A stretch of DNA of 64,000 bases, taken from assembly GCA_963680875.1 (NCBI GenBank), contig OY804582.1, forward strand, positions 50,052,646 to 50,116,645. Direction: 5' to 3'. Both the position numbers and the translations under genes were made by a program. This document shows, piece by piece, positions 1-14,700 of this stretch (positions are counted from its first letter, which is position 1; each line of letters starts with the position of its first letter). The notes under the pieces are model-generated. The model had not been told where the DNA came from. It was given only the letters and a program-made list of their open reading frames with translations, and searched no databases. This stretch comes from Bathymodiolus brooksi. Lineage: Eukaryota; Mollusca; Bivalvia; Mytilida; Modiolidae.

Positions 1-2048
1 CGTGTCAGTTTACCGGTCACCTTACTAATGCAGACAGCTGTCAGTCTTAAGTTTATCACATCGTATGAGTTTACCAGTCACCTCACTAATGCAGACAGCT
101 GTCAGTCTAAGTTTATCACATCGTGTCAATTTACCAGACACCTCACTAATACAGACAGCTGTCAGTCTAAGTTTATCACATCTTGTTACTTTACCGGTGA
201 CCTCACTAATGCAGACAGCTGTCAGTCTAAGTTTATCACATCGTATCAGTTTACCAGTCACCTCACTAATGCAGACAGCTGTCAGTCTAAGTTTATCACA
301 TTGTGTCAGTTTACCAGTCACCTCACTAATGCAGACAGCTGTCAGTCTTAAGTTTATCACATCATGTCAGTTTACCGGTGACCTTACTAATGCAGCCAGC
401 TGTCAGTCTTAAGTTTATCACATCGTGTCACTTTACCGGTGACCTCACTAATGCAGACAGCTGTCAGTCTAAGTTTATCACATTGTGTCACTTTACCGGT
501 CACCTCACTAATGCAGACAGCTGTCAGTCTAAGTTTATCACATCGTGTCAGTTTACCGGTGACCTCACTAATGCAGACAGCTGTCAGTCTAAGTTTATCA
601 CATCGTGTCAATTTACTGGTGACCACACTAATGCAGACAGCTGTCAATCTAAGTTTATCACATCGTGTCAGTTTACCGGTCACCTTACTAATGCAGACAG
701 CTGTCAGTCTTAAGTTTATCACATCGTATGAGTTTACCAGTCGCCTCACTAATGCAGACAGCTGTCAGTCTAAGTTTATCACATCGTGTCACTTTACCGG
801 TGACCTCACTAATGCAGACAGCTGTCAGTCTAAGTTTATCACATCGTATCAGTTTACCAGTCACCTCACTAATGCAGACAGCTGTCAGTCTAAGTTTATC
901 ACATCGTGTCAGTTTACCGGTGACCTCACTAATGCAGATAGCTGTCAGTCTAAGTTTATCACATCGTGTCAATTTACTGGTGACCACACTAATGCAGACA
1001 GCTGTTAATCTAAGTTTATCACATCGTGTCAGTTTACCGGTCACCTTACTAATGCAGACAGCTGTCAGTCTTAAGTTTATCACATCGTATGAGTTTACCA
1101 GTCACCTCACTAATGCAGACAGCTGTCAGTCTAAGTTTATCACATCGTGTCAATTTACCAGACACCTCACTAATACAGACAGCTGTCAGTCTAAGTTTAT
1201 CACATCTTGTTACTTTACCGGTGACCTCACTAATGCAGACAGCTGTCAGTCTAAGTTTATCACATCGTATCAGTTTACCAGTCACCTCACTAATGCAGAC
1301 AGCTGTCAGTCTAAGTTTATCACATTGTGTCAGTTTACCGGTCACCTCACTAATGCAGACAGCTGTCAGTCTTAAGTTTATCACATCATGTCAGTTTACC
1401 GGTGACCTTACTAATGCAGCCAGCTGTCAGTCTTAAGTTTATCACATCGTGTCACTTTACCGGTGACCTCACTAATGCAGACAGCTGTCAGTCTAAGTTT
1501 ATCACATTGTGTCACTTTACCGGTCACCTCACTAATGCAGACAGCTGTCAGTCTAAGTTTATCACATCGTGTCAGTTTACCGGTGACCTCACTAATGCAG
1601 ACAGCTGTCAGTCTAAGTTTATCACATCGTGTCAATTTACTGGTGACCACACTAATGCAGACAGCTGTCAATCTAAGTTTATCACATCGTGTCAGTTTAC
1701 CGGTCACCTTACTAATGCAGACAGCTGTCAGTTTTAAGTTTATCACATCGTATGAGTTTACCAGTCGCCTCACTAATGCAGACAGCTGTCAGTCTAAGTT
1801 TATCACATCGTGTCAATTTACCAGTCACCTCACTAATACAGACAGCTGTAAGTCTAAGTTTATCACATCTTGTCACTTTACCGGTGACCTCACTAATGCA
1901 GACAGCTGTCAGTCTAAGTTTATCACATCGTGTCAATTTACCAGTCACCTCACTAATACAGACAGCTGTAAGTCTAAGTTTATCACATCTTGTCACTTTA
2001 CCGGTGACCTCACTAATGCAGACAGCTGTCAGTCTAAGTTTATCACAT
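1..2048. repeat. Higher-order repeat, 1024-bp (17-monomer) unit
   Basis: Monomer variants recur in the same order with an offset of 1024 bp (17 monomers, four of them 61 bp). For example the variant string at 25-360 reappears at 1049-1384, and that at 387-749 at 1411-1773. The match decays after about 1830. The same 1024-bp offset recurs at 4915/5939 and 8471/9495, so this 17-mer is the basic higher-order unit of the array. Confidence 0.85.
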
Positions 2049-4350
2049 CGTATCAGTTTACCAGTCACCTCACTAATACAGACAGCTGTCAGTCTAAGTT
2101 TATCACATCGTGTCACTTTACGGGTGACCTCACTAATGCAGACAGCTGTCAGTCTTAAGTTTATCACATCGTGTCACTTTACCGGTCACCTCACTAATGC
2201 AGACAGCTGTCAGTCTTAAGTTTATCACACCGTGTCACTTTACCGGTCACCTCACTAATGCAGACGACTGTCAGTCTAAGTTTATCACATCGTGTCACTT
2301 TACGGGTGACCTCACTAATGCAGACAGCTGTCAGTCTTAAGTTTATCCCATCGTGTCACTTTACCGATCACCTCACTAATACAGACAGCTGTCAGTCTAA
2401 TTTTATCACATCGTGTCACTTTACCAGTCACCTCACTAATTCAGACAGCTGTCAATCTAAGTTTATCACATCGTGTCACTTAACCGGTGACCTCACTAAT
2501 GCAGACAGCTGTCAGTCTAAGTTTATCACATTATGTCAGTTTACCGGTCACCTTACTAATGCAGACAGCTGTCAGTCTATGTTTATCACATCGTGTCACT
2601 TTACCGGTGACTTTACTAATGCAGACAGCTGTCAGTCTATGTTTATCACATTGTTTCACTTTACCGGTGACCTCACTAATGCAGACAGTTGTCCGTCTAA
2701 GTTTATAACATTGTGTCAGTTTACCAGTCTCCTCACTAATGCAGACAGCTGTCAGTCTAAGTTTATCACATCGTGTCAGTTTACCAGTCACCTCACTAAT
2801 GTAATGCAGGCAGTTGTTAGTCTAAGTTTATCACATCATGTCAGTTTACTGGTCACCTCACTAATGCAGACAGCTGTCAGTCTAAGTTTATCACATTGTG
2901 TCAGTTTACCAGTCACCTCACTAATGCAGACAGCTGTCAGTCTAAGTTTATCACATTGTGTCAGTTTACCGGTCACCTTGCTAATGCAGACAGCTGTCAG
3001 TCTAAGTTTATCACATCATGTCAGTTTACTGGTCACCTCACTAATGCAGGCAGCTGTCAGTCTAAGTTTATCACATCGTGTCAGTTTACCAGTCACCTTA
3101 CTAATTCAGACAGCTGTCAGTCTAAGTTTATCACATCGTGTCAGTTTACCAGTCACCTAACTAATGCAGACTGCTGTCAGTCTAAGTTTATCACATTCGT
3201 GTCAGTTTACCGGTCACCTCACTAATGCAGACAGCTGTCAGTCTAAGTTTATCACATTATGTCAGTTTACCGGTCACCTTACTAATGCAGACAGCTGTCA
3301 GTCTATGTTTATCACATTGTTTCACTTTACCGGTGACCTCACTAATGCAGACAGCTGTCAGTCTAAGTTTATCACATCATGTCACTTTACCGGTGACCTC
3401 ACTAATGCAGACAGTTGTCAGTCTAAGTTTATAACATTGTGTCAGTTTACCAGTCTCCTCACTAATGCAGACAGCTGTCAGTCTAAGTTTATCACATCGT
3501 GTCAGTTTACTGGTCACCTCACTAATGCAGATAGCTGTCAGTCTAAGTTTATCACATTGTGTCAGTTTACCAGTCACCTCACTAATGTAATGCAGACAGT
3601 TGTTAGTCTTAAGTTTATCACATCATGTCAGTTTACTGGTCACCTCACTAATGCAGATAGCTGTCAGTCTAAGTTTATCACATTGTGTCAGTTTACCAGT
3701 CACCTCACTAATGCAGACAGCTGTCAGTCTACGTTTATCACATCGTGTCAGTTTACCAGTCACCTCACTAATGCAGACAGCTGTCAGTCTAAGTTTATCA
3801 CATTGTGTCAGTTTACCAGTCACCTCACTAATGCAGACAGCTGTCATTCTTAAGTTTATCACATGGTGTCACTTTACCGGTGACCTCACTAATGCAGACA
3901 GCTGTCAGTCTAAGTTTATCACATTGTGTCACTTTACCGGTCACCTCACTAATGCAGACAGCTGTCAGTCTAAGTTTATCACATCGTGTCAGTTTACCGG
4001 TGACCTCACTAATGCAGACAGCTGTCAGTCTAAGTTTATCACATCGTGTCAATTTACTGGTGACCACACTAATGCAGACAGCTGTCAATCTAAGTTTATC
4101 AAATCGTGTCAGTTTACCGGTCACCTTACTAATTCAGACAGCTGTCAGTCTTAAGTTTATCACTTCGTATGAGTTTACCAGTCACCTCACTAATGCAGAC
4201 AGCTGTCAGTCTAAGTTTATCACATTGTGTCAGTTTACCAGTCACCTCACTAATGCAGACAGCTGTCAGTCTTAAGTTTATCACATCGTGTCAGTTTACC
4301 GGTCACCTTACTAATGCAGACAGCTGTCAGTCTTAAGTTTATCACATCGT

Positions 4351-7300
4351 ATGAGTTTACCAGTCACCTCACTAATGCAGCCAGCTGTCATTCTTAAGTT
4401 TATCACATCGTGTCACTTTACCGGTGACCTCACTAATGCAGACAGCTGTCAGTCTAAGTTTATCACATTGTGTCACTTTACCGGTCACCTCACTAATGCA
4501 GACAGCTGTCAGTCTAAGTTTATCACATCGTGTCAGTTTACCGGTGACCTCACTAATGCAGATAGCTGTCAGTCTTAAGTTTATCACATCGTGTCAATTT
4601 ACTGGTGACCACACTAATGCAGACAGCTGTTAATCTAAGTTTATCACATCGTGTCAGTTTACCGGTGACCTCACTAATGCAGACAGCTGTCAGTCTAAGT
4701 TTATCACATCTTGTTACTTTACCGGTGACCTCACTAATGCAGACAGCTGTCAGTCTAAGTTTATCACATCGTATCAGTTTACCAGTCACCTCACTAATGC
4801 AGACAGCTGTCAGTCTAAGTTTATCACATTGTGTCAGTTTACCAGTCACGTCACTAATGCAGACAGCTGTCAGTCTTAAGTTTATCACATCATGTCAGTT
4901 TACCGGTGACCTTACTAATGCAGCCAGCTGTCAGTCTTAAGTTTATCACATCGTGTCACTTTACCGGTGACCTCACTAATGCAGACAGCTGTCAGTCTAA
5001 GTTTATCACATTGTGTCACTTTACCGGTCACCTCACTAATGCAGACAGCTGTCAGTCTAAGTTTATCACATCGTGTCAGTTTACCGGTGACCTCACTAAT
5101 GCAGACAGCTGTCAGTCTAAGTTTATCACATCGTGTCAATTTACTGGTGACCACACTAATGCAGACAGCTGTCAATCTAAGTTTATCACATCGTGTCAGT
5201 TTACCGGTCACCTTACTAATGCAGACAGCTGTCAGTCTTAAGTTTATCACATCGTATGAGTTTACCAGTCGCCTCACTAATGCAGACAGCTGTCAGTCTA
5301 AGTTTATCACATCGTGTCACTTTACCGGTGACCTCACTAATGCAGACAGCTGTCAGTCTAAGTTTATCACATCGTATCAGTTTACCAGTCACCTCACTAA
5401 TGCAGACAGCTGTCAGTCTAAGTTTATCACATGGTGTCAGTTTACCGGTGACCTCACTAATGCAGATAGCTGTCAGTCTAAGTTTATCACATCGTGTCAA
5501 TTTACTGGTGACCACACTAATGCAGACAGCTGTTAATCTAAGTTTATCACATCGTGTCAGTTTACCGGTCACCTTACTAATGCAGACAGCTGTCAGTCTT
5601 AAGTTTATCACATCGTATGAGTTTACCAGTCACCTCACTAATGCAGACAGCTGTCAGTCTAAGTTTATCACATCGTGTCAATTTACCAGACACCTCACTA
5701 ATACAGACAGCTGTCAGTCTAAGTTTATCACATCTTGTTACTTTACCGGTGACCTCACTAATGCAGACAGCTGTCAGTCTAAGTTTATCACATCGTATCA
5801 GTTTACCAGTCACCTCACTAATGCAGACAGCTGTCAGTCTAAGTTTATCACATTGTGTCAGTTTACCAGTCACCTCACTAATGCAGACAGCTGTCAGTCT
5901 TAAGTTTATCACATCATGTCAGTTTACCGGTGACCTTACTAATGCAGCCAGCTGTCAGTCTTAAGTTTATCACATCGTGTCACTTTACCGGTGACCTCAC
6001 TAATGCAGACAGCTGTCAGTCTAAGTTTATCACATTGTGTCACTTTACCGGTCACCTCACTAATGCAGACAGCTGTCAGTCTAAGTTTATCACATCGTGT
6101 CAGTTTACCGGTGACCTCACTAATGCAGACAGCTGTCAGTCTAAGTTTATCACATCGTGTCAATTTACTGGTGACCACACTAATGCAGACAGCTGTCAAT
6201 CTAAGTTTATCACATCGTGTCAGTTTACCGGTCACCTTACTAATGCAGACAGCTGTCAGTCTTAAGTTTATCACATCGTATGAGTTTACCAGTCGCCTCA
6301 CTAATGCAGACAGCTGTCAGTCTAAGTTTATCACATCGTGTCAATTTACCAGTCACCTCACTAATACAGACAGCTGTAAGTCTAAGTTTATCACATCTTG
6401 TCACTTTACCGGTGACCTCACTAATACAGACAGCTGTCAGTCTAAGTTTATCACATCGTGTCAATTTACCAGTCACCTCACTAATACAGACAGCTGTAAG
6501 TCTAAGTTTATCACATCTTGTCACTTTACCGGTGACCTCACTAATGCAGACAGCTGTCAGTCTAAATTTATCACATCGTATCAGTTTACCAGTCACCTCA
6601 CTAATACAGACAGCTGTCAGTCTAAGTTTATCACATCGTGTCACTTTACGGGTGACCTCACTAATGCAGACAGCTGTCATTCTTAAGTTTATCACATCGT
6701 GTCACTTTACCGGTCACCTCGCTAATGCAGACAGCTGTCAGTCTTAAGTTTATCACACCGTGTCACTTTACCGGTCACCTCACTAATGCAGACGACTGTC
6801 AGTCTAAGTTTATCACATCGTGTCACTTTACGGGTGACCTCACTAATGCAGACAGCTGTCAGTCTTAAGTTTATCCCATCGTGTCACTTTACCGGTCACC
6901 TCACTAATACAGACAGCTGTCAGTCTAATTTTATCACATCGTGTCACTTTACCAGTCACCTCACTAATTCAGACAGCTGTCAATCTAAGTTTATCACATC
7001 GTGTCACTTAACCGGTGACCTCACTAATGCAGACAGCTGTCAGTCTAAGTTTATCACATTATGTCAGTTTACCGGTCACCTTACTAATGCAGACAGCTGT
7101 CAGTCTATGTTTATCACATGGTGTCACTTTACCGGTGACTTTACTAATGCAGACAGCTGTCAGTCTATGTTTATCACATTGTTTCACTTTACCGGTGACC
7201 TCACTAATGCAGACAACTGTCAGTCTAAGTTTATCACATTGTGTCACTTTACCGGTCACCTCACTAATGCAGACAGCTGCCAGTCTAAGTTTATCACATC

Positions 7301-10300
7301 GTGTCAGTTTAACGGTGACCTCACTAATGCAGACAGCTGTCAGTCTAAGTTTATCAAATCGTGTCAGTTTACCGGTCACCTTACTAATGCAGACAGCTGT
7401 CAGTCTTAAGATTATCACTTCGTATGAGTTTACCAGTCACCTCACTAATGCAGACAGCTGTCAGTCTAAGTTTATCACATTGTGTCAGTTTACCAGTCAC
7501 CTCACTAATGCAGACAGCTGTCAGTCTTAAGTTTATCACATCGTGTCAGTTTACTGGTGACCTTACTAATGCAGCCAGCTGTCATTCTTAAGTTTATCAC
7601 ATCGTGTCACTTTACCGGTGACCTCACTAATGCAGACAGCTGTCAGTCTAAGTTTATCACATTGTGTCACTTTACCGGTCACCTCACTAATGCAGACAGC
7701 TGTCAGTCTAAGTTTATCACATCGTGTCAGTTTACCGGTGACCTCACTAATGCAGACAGCTGTCAGTCTAAGTTTATCACATCGTGTCAATTTACTGGTG
7801 ACCACACTAATGCAGACAGCTGTCAATCTAAGTTTATCACATCGTGTCAGTTTACCGGTCACCTTACTAATGCAGACAGCTGTCAGTCTTAAGTTTATCA
7901 CATCGTATGAGTTTACCAGTCACCTCACTAATGCAGCCAGCTGTCATTCTTAAGTTTATCACATCGTGTCACTTTACCGGTGACCTCACTAATGCAGACA
8001 GCTGTCAGTCTAAGTTTATCACATTGTGTCACTTTACCGGTCACCTCACTAATGCAGACAGCTGTCAGTCTAAGTTTATCACATCGTGTCAGTTTACCGG
8101 TGACCTCACTAATGCAGATAGCTGTCAGTCTTAAGTTTATCACATCGTGTCAATTTACCGGTGACCACACTAATGCAGACAGCTGTTAATCTAAGTTTAT
8201 CACATCGTGTCAGTTTACCGGTGACCTCACTAATGCAGACAGCTGTCAGTCTAAGTTTATCACATCTTGTTACTTTACCGGTGACCTCACTAATGCAGAC
8301 AGCTATCAGTCTAAGTTTATCACATCGTATCAGTTTACCAGTCACCTCACTAATGCAGACAGCTGTCAGTCTAAGTTTATCACATTGTGTCAGTTTACCA
8401 GTCACGTCACTAATGCAGACAGCTGTCAGTCTTAAGTTTATCACATCATGTCAGTTTACCGGTGACCTTACTAATGCAGCCAGCTGTCAGTCTTAAGTTT
8501 ATCACATCGTGTCACTTTACCGGTGACCTCACTAATGCAGACAGCTGTCAGTCTAAGTTTATCACATTGTGTCACTTTACCGGTCACCTCACTAATGCAG
8601 ACAGCTGTCAGTCTAAGTTTATCACATCGTGTCAGTTTACCGGTGACCTCACTAATGCAGACAGCTGTCAGTCTAAGTTTATCACATCGTGTCAATTTAC
8701 TGGTGACCACACTAATGCAGACAGCTGTCAATCTAAGTTTATCACATCGTGTCAGTTTACCGGTCACCTTACTAATGCAGACAGCTGTCAGTCTTAAGTT
8801 TATCACATCGTATGAGTTTACCAGTCGCCTCACTAATGCAGACAGCTGTCAGTCTAAGTTTATCACATCGTGTCACTTTACCGGTGACCTCACTAATGCA
8901 GACAGCTGTCAGTCTAAGTTTATCACATCGTATCAGTTTACCAGTCACCTCACTAATGCAGACAGCTGTCAGTCTAAGTTTATCACATGGTGTCAGTTTA
9001 CCGGTGACCTCACTAATGCAGATAGCTGTCAGTCTAAGTTTATCACATCGTGTCAATTTACTGGTGACCACACTAATGCAGACAGCTGTTAATCTAAGTT
9101 TATCACATCGTGTCAGTTTACCGGTCACCTTACTAATGCAGACAGCTGTCAGTCTTAAGTTTATCACATCGTATGAGTTTACCAGTCACCTCACTAATGC
9201 AGACAGCTGTCAGTCTAAGTTTATCACATCGTGTCAATTTACCAGACACCTCACTAATACAGACAGCTGTCAGTCTAAGTTTATCACATCTTGTTACTTT
9301 ACCGGTGACCTCACTAATGCAGACAGCTGTCAGTATAAGTTTATCACATCGTATCAGTTTACCAGTCACCTCACTAATGCAGACAGCTGTCAGTCTAAGT
9401 TTATCACATTGTGTCAGTTTACCAGTCACCTCACTAATGCAGACAGCTGTCAGTCTTAAGTTTATCACATCATGTCAGTTTACCGGTGACCTTACTAATG
9501 CAGCCAGCTGTCAGTCTTAAGTTTATCACATCGTGTCACTTTACCGGTGACCTCACTAATGCAGACAGCTGTCAGTCTAAGTTTATCACATTGTGTCACT
9601 TTACCGGTCACCTCACTAATGCAGACAGCTGTCAGTCTAAGTTTATCACATCGTGTCAGTTTACCGGTGACCTCACTAATGCAGACAGCTGTCAGTCTAA
9701 GTTTATCACATCGTGTCAATTTACTGGTGACCACACTAATGCAGACAGCTGTCAATCTAAGTTTATCACATCGTGTCAGTTTACCGGTCACCTTACTAAT
9801 GCAGACAGCTGTCAGTCTTAAGTTTATCACATCGTATGAGTTTACCAGTCGCCTCACTAATGCAGACAGCTGTCAGTCTAAGTTTATCACATCGTGTCAA
9901 TTTACCAGTCACCTCACTAATACAGACAGCTGTAAGTCTAAGTTTATCACATCTTGTCACTTTACCGGTGACCTCACTAATGCAGACAGCTGTCAGTCTA
10001 AGTTTATCACATCGTGTCAATTTACCAGTCACCTCACTAATACAGACAGCTGTAAGTCTAAGTTTATCACATCTTGTCACTTTACCGGTGACCTCACTAA
10101 TGCAGACAGCTGTCAGTCTAAATTTATCACATCGTATCAGTTTACCAGTCACCTCACTAATACAGACAGCTGTCAGTCTAAGTTTATCACATCGTGTCAC
10201 TTTACGGGTGACCTCACTAATGCAGACAGCTGTCATTCTTAAGTTTATCACATCGTGTCACTTTACCGGTCACCTCGCTAATGCAGACAGCTGTCAGTCT

Positions 10301-10340
10301 TAAGTTTATCACACCGTGTCACTTTACCGGTCACCTCACT
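4351..10340. repeat. Higher-order block with 3556-bp offset
   Basis: The order of monomer variants in 4351-7906 is repeated from 7907, with a constant offset of 3556 bp, until about 10300. Pairs include 4372/7928, 4915/8471, 5577/9133 and 6240/9796. Small differences exist, for example TCT to TAT near 9334. This is therefore a recent but not perfectly identical segmental copy inside the satellite. Confidence 0.8.
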
Positions 10341-11771
10341 AATGCAGACAGCTGTCAGTCTAAGTTTATCACATCGTATCAGTTTACCAGTCACCTCACT
10401 AATGCAGACAGCTGTCAGTCTAAGTTTATCACATGGTGTCAGTTTACCGGTGACCTCACTAATGCAGATAGCTGTCAGTCTAAGTTTATCACATCGTGTC
10501 AATTTACTGGTGACCACACTAATGCAGACAGCTGTTAATCTAAGTTTATCACATCGTGTCAGTTTACCGGTCACCTTACTAATGCAGACAGCTGTCAGTC
10601 TTAAGTTTATCACATCGTATGAGTTTACCAGTCACCTCACTAATGCAGACAGCTGTCAGTCTAAGTTTATCACATCGTGTCAATTTACCAGACACCTCAC
10701 TAATACAGACAGCTGTCAGTCTAAGTTTATCACATCTTGTTACTTTACCGGTGACCTCACTAATGCAGACAGCTGTCAGTATAAGTTTATCACATCGTAT
10801 CAGTTTACCAGTCACCTCACTAATGCAGACAGCTGTCAGTCTAAGTTTATCACATTGTGTCAGTTTACCAGTCACCTCACTAATGCAGACAGCTGTCAGT
10901 CTTAAGTTTATCACATCATGTCAGTTTACCGGTGACCTTACTAATGCAGCCAGCTGTCAGTCTTAAGTTTATCACATCGTGTCACTTTACCGGTGACCTC
11001 ACTAATGCAGACAGCTGTCAGTCTAAGTTTATCACATTGTGTCACTTTACCGGTCACCTCACTAATGCAGACAGCTGTCAGTCTAAGTTTATCACATCGT
11101 GTCAGTTTACCGGTGACCTCACTAATGCAGACAGCTGTCAGTCTAAGTTTATCACATCGTGTCAATTTACTGGTGACCACACTAATGCAGACAGCTGTCA
11201 ATCTAAGTTTATCACATCGTGTCAGTTTACCGGTCACCTTACTAATGCAGACAGCTGTCAGTCTTAAGTTTATCACATCGTATGAGTTTACCAGTCGCCT
11301 CACTAATGCAGACAGCTGTCAGTCTAAGTTTATCACATCGTGTCAATTTACCAGTCACCTCACTAATACAGACAGCTGTAAGTCTAAGTTTATCACATCT
11401 TGTCACTTTACCGGTGACCTCACTAATGCAGACAGCTGTCAGTCTAAGTTTATCACATCGTGTCAATTTACCAGTCACCTCACTAATACAGACAGCTGTA
11501 AGTCTAAGTTTATCACATCTTGTCACTTTACCGGTGACCTCACTAATGCAGACAGCTGTCAGTCTAAATTTATCACATCGTATCAGTTTACCAGTCACCT
11601 CACTAATACAGACAGCTGTCAGTCTAAGTTTATCACATCGTGTCACTTTACGGGTGACCTCACTAATGCAGACAGCTGTCATTCTTAAGTTTATCACATC
11701 GTGTCACTTTACCGGTCACCTCGCTAATGCAGACAGCTGTCAGTCTTAAGTTTATCACACCGTGTCACTTT
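8880..11771. repeat. Higher-order tandem duplication, 1446-bp offset
   Basis: Variant strings at 9133, 9486, 9547, 9796 and 9836 recur at 10579, 10932, 10993, 11242 and 11282. This is a constant 1446-bp shift (24 monomers). Private variants such as CAGTATAAG are shared by both copies, so the copies are sisters younger than the 3556-bp block. Confidence 0.8.
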
Positions 11772-14700
11772 ACCGGTCACCTCACTAATGCAGACGACTG
11801 TCAGTCTAAGTTTATCACATCGTGTCACTTTACGGGTGACCTCACTAATGCAGACAGCTGTCAGTCTTAAGTTTATCCCATCGTGTCACTTTACCGGTCA
11901 CCTCACTAATACAGACAGCTGTCAGTCTAATTTTATCACATCGTGTCACTTTACCAGTCACCTCACTAATTCAGACAGCTGTCAATCTAAGTTTATCACA
12001 TCGTGTCACTTAACCGGTGACCTCACTAATGCAGACAGCTGTCAGTCTAAGTTTATCACATTATGTCAGTTTACCGGTCACCTTACTAATGCAGACAGCT
12101 GTCAGTCTATGTTTATCACATGGTGTCACTTTACCGGTGACTTTACTAATGCAGACAGCTGTCAGTCTATGTTTATCACATTGTTTCACTTTACCGGTGA
12201 CCTCACTAATGCAGACAGCTGTCAGTCTAAGTTTATCACATCATGTCACTTTACCGGTGACCTCACTAATGCAGACAGTTGTCAGTCTAAGTTTATCACA
12301 TCATGTCAGTTTACTGGTCACCTCACTAATGCAGACAGCTGTCAGTCTAAGTTTATCACATCGTATCAGTTTACCAGTCACCTCACTAATGCAGACAGCT
12401 GTCAGTCTAAGTTTATCACATTGTGTCAGTTTACCAGTCACCTCACTAATGCAGACAGCTGTCAGTCTTAAGTTTATCACATCATGTCAGTTTACCGGTG
12501 ACCTTACTAATGCAGCCAGCTGTCAGTCTTAAGTTTATCACATCGTGTCACTTTACCGGTGACCTCACTAATGCAGACAGCTGTCAGTCTAAGTTTATCA
12601 CATTGTGTCACTTTACCGGTCACCTCACTAATGCAGACAGCTGTCAGTCTAAGTTTATCACATCGTGTCAGTTTACCGGTGACCTCACTAATGCAGACAG
12701 CTGTCAGTCTAAGTTTATCACATCGTGTTAATTTACTGGTGACCACACTAATGCAGACAGCTGTCAATCTAAGTTTATCACATCGTGTCAGTTTACCGGT
12801 CACCTTACTAATGCAGACAGCTGTCAGTCTTAAGTTTATCACATCGTGTCACTTTACCGGTGACCTCACTAATGCAGACAGCTGTCAGTCTAAGTTTATC
12901 ACATTGTGTCACTTTACCGGTCACCTCACTAATGCAGACAGCTGTCAGTCTAAGTTTATCACATCGTGTCAGTTTACCGGTGACCTCACTAATGCAGACA
13001 GCTGTCAGTCTAAGTTTATCACATCGTGTCAATTTACTGGTGACCACACTAATGCAGACAGCTGTCAATCTAAGTTTATCACATCGTGTCAGTTTACCGG
13101 TCACCTTACTAATGCAGACAGCTGTCAGTCTTAAGTTTATCACATCGTATGAGTTTACCAGTCGCCTCACTAATGCAGACAGCTGTCAGTCTAAGTTTAT
13201 CACATCGTGTCAATTTACCAGTCACCTCACTAATACAGACAGCTGTAAGTCTAAGTTTATCACATCTTGTCACTTTACCGGTGACCTCACTAATGCAGAC
13301 AGCTGTCAGTCTAAGTTTATCACATCGTGTCAATTTACCAGTCACCTCACTAATACAGACAGCTGTAAGTCTAAGTTTATCACATCTTGTCACTTTACCG
13401 GTGACCTCACTAATGCAGACAGCTGTCAGTCTAAGTTTATCACATCGTATCAGTTTACCAGTCACCTCACTAATACAGACAGCTGTCAGTCTAAGTTTAT
13501 CACATCGTGTCACTTTACGGGTGACCTCACTAATGCAGACAGCTGTCATTCTTAAGTTTATCACATCGTGTCACCTTACCGGTCACCTCACTAATGCAGA
13601 CAGCTGTCAGTCTTAAGTTTATCACACCGTGTCACTTTACCGGTCACCTCACTAATGCAGACGACTGTCAGTCTAAGTTTATCACATCGTGTCACTTTAC
13701 GGGTGACCTCACTAATGCAGACAGCTGTCAGTCTTAAGTTTATCCCATCGTGTCACTTTACCGGTCACCTCACTAATACAGACAGCTGTCAGTCTAATTT
13801 TATCACATCGTGTCACTTTACCAGTCACCTCACTAATTCAGACAGCTGTCAATCTAAGTTTATCACATCGTGTCACTTAACCGGTGACCTCACTAATGCA
13901 GACAGCTGTCAGTCTAAGTTTATCACATTATGTCAGTTTACCGGTCACCTTACTAATGCAGACAGCTGTCAGTCTATGTTTATCACATGGTGTAACTTTA
14001 CCGGTGACTTTACTAATGCAGACAGCTGTCAGTCTATGTTTATCACATTGTTTCACTTTACCGGTGACCTCACTAATGCAGACAGCTGTCAGTCTAAGTT
14101 TATCACATCATGTCACTTTACCGGTGACCTCACTAATGCAGACAGTTGTCAGTCTAAGTTTATAACATTGTGTCAGTTTACCAGTCTCCTCACTAATGCA
14201 GACAGCTGTCAGTCTAAGTTTATCACATCGTGTCAGTTTACCAGTCACCTCACTAATGTAATGCAGACAGTTGTTAGTCTAAGTTTATCACATCATGTCA
14301 GTTTACTGGTCACCTCACTAATGCAGACAGCTGTCAGTCTAAGTTTATCACATTGTGTCAGTTTACCAGTCACCTCACTAATGCAGACAGCTGTCAGTCT
14401 AAGTTTATCACATTGTGTCAGTTTACCGGTCACCTTGCTAATGCAGACAGCTGTCAGTCTAAGTTTATCACATCATGTCAGTTTACTGGTCACCTCACTA
14501 ATGCAGGCAGCTGTCAGTCTAAGTTTATCACATCGTGTCAGTTTACCAGTCACCTTACTAATTCAGACAGCTGTCAGTCTAAGTTTATCACATCGTGTCA
14601 GTTTACCAGTCACCTAACTAATGCAGACTGCTGTCAGTCTAAGTTTATCACATTATGTCAGTTTACCGGTCACCTTACTAATGCAGACAGCTGTCAGTCT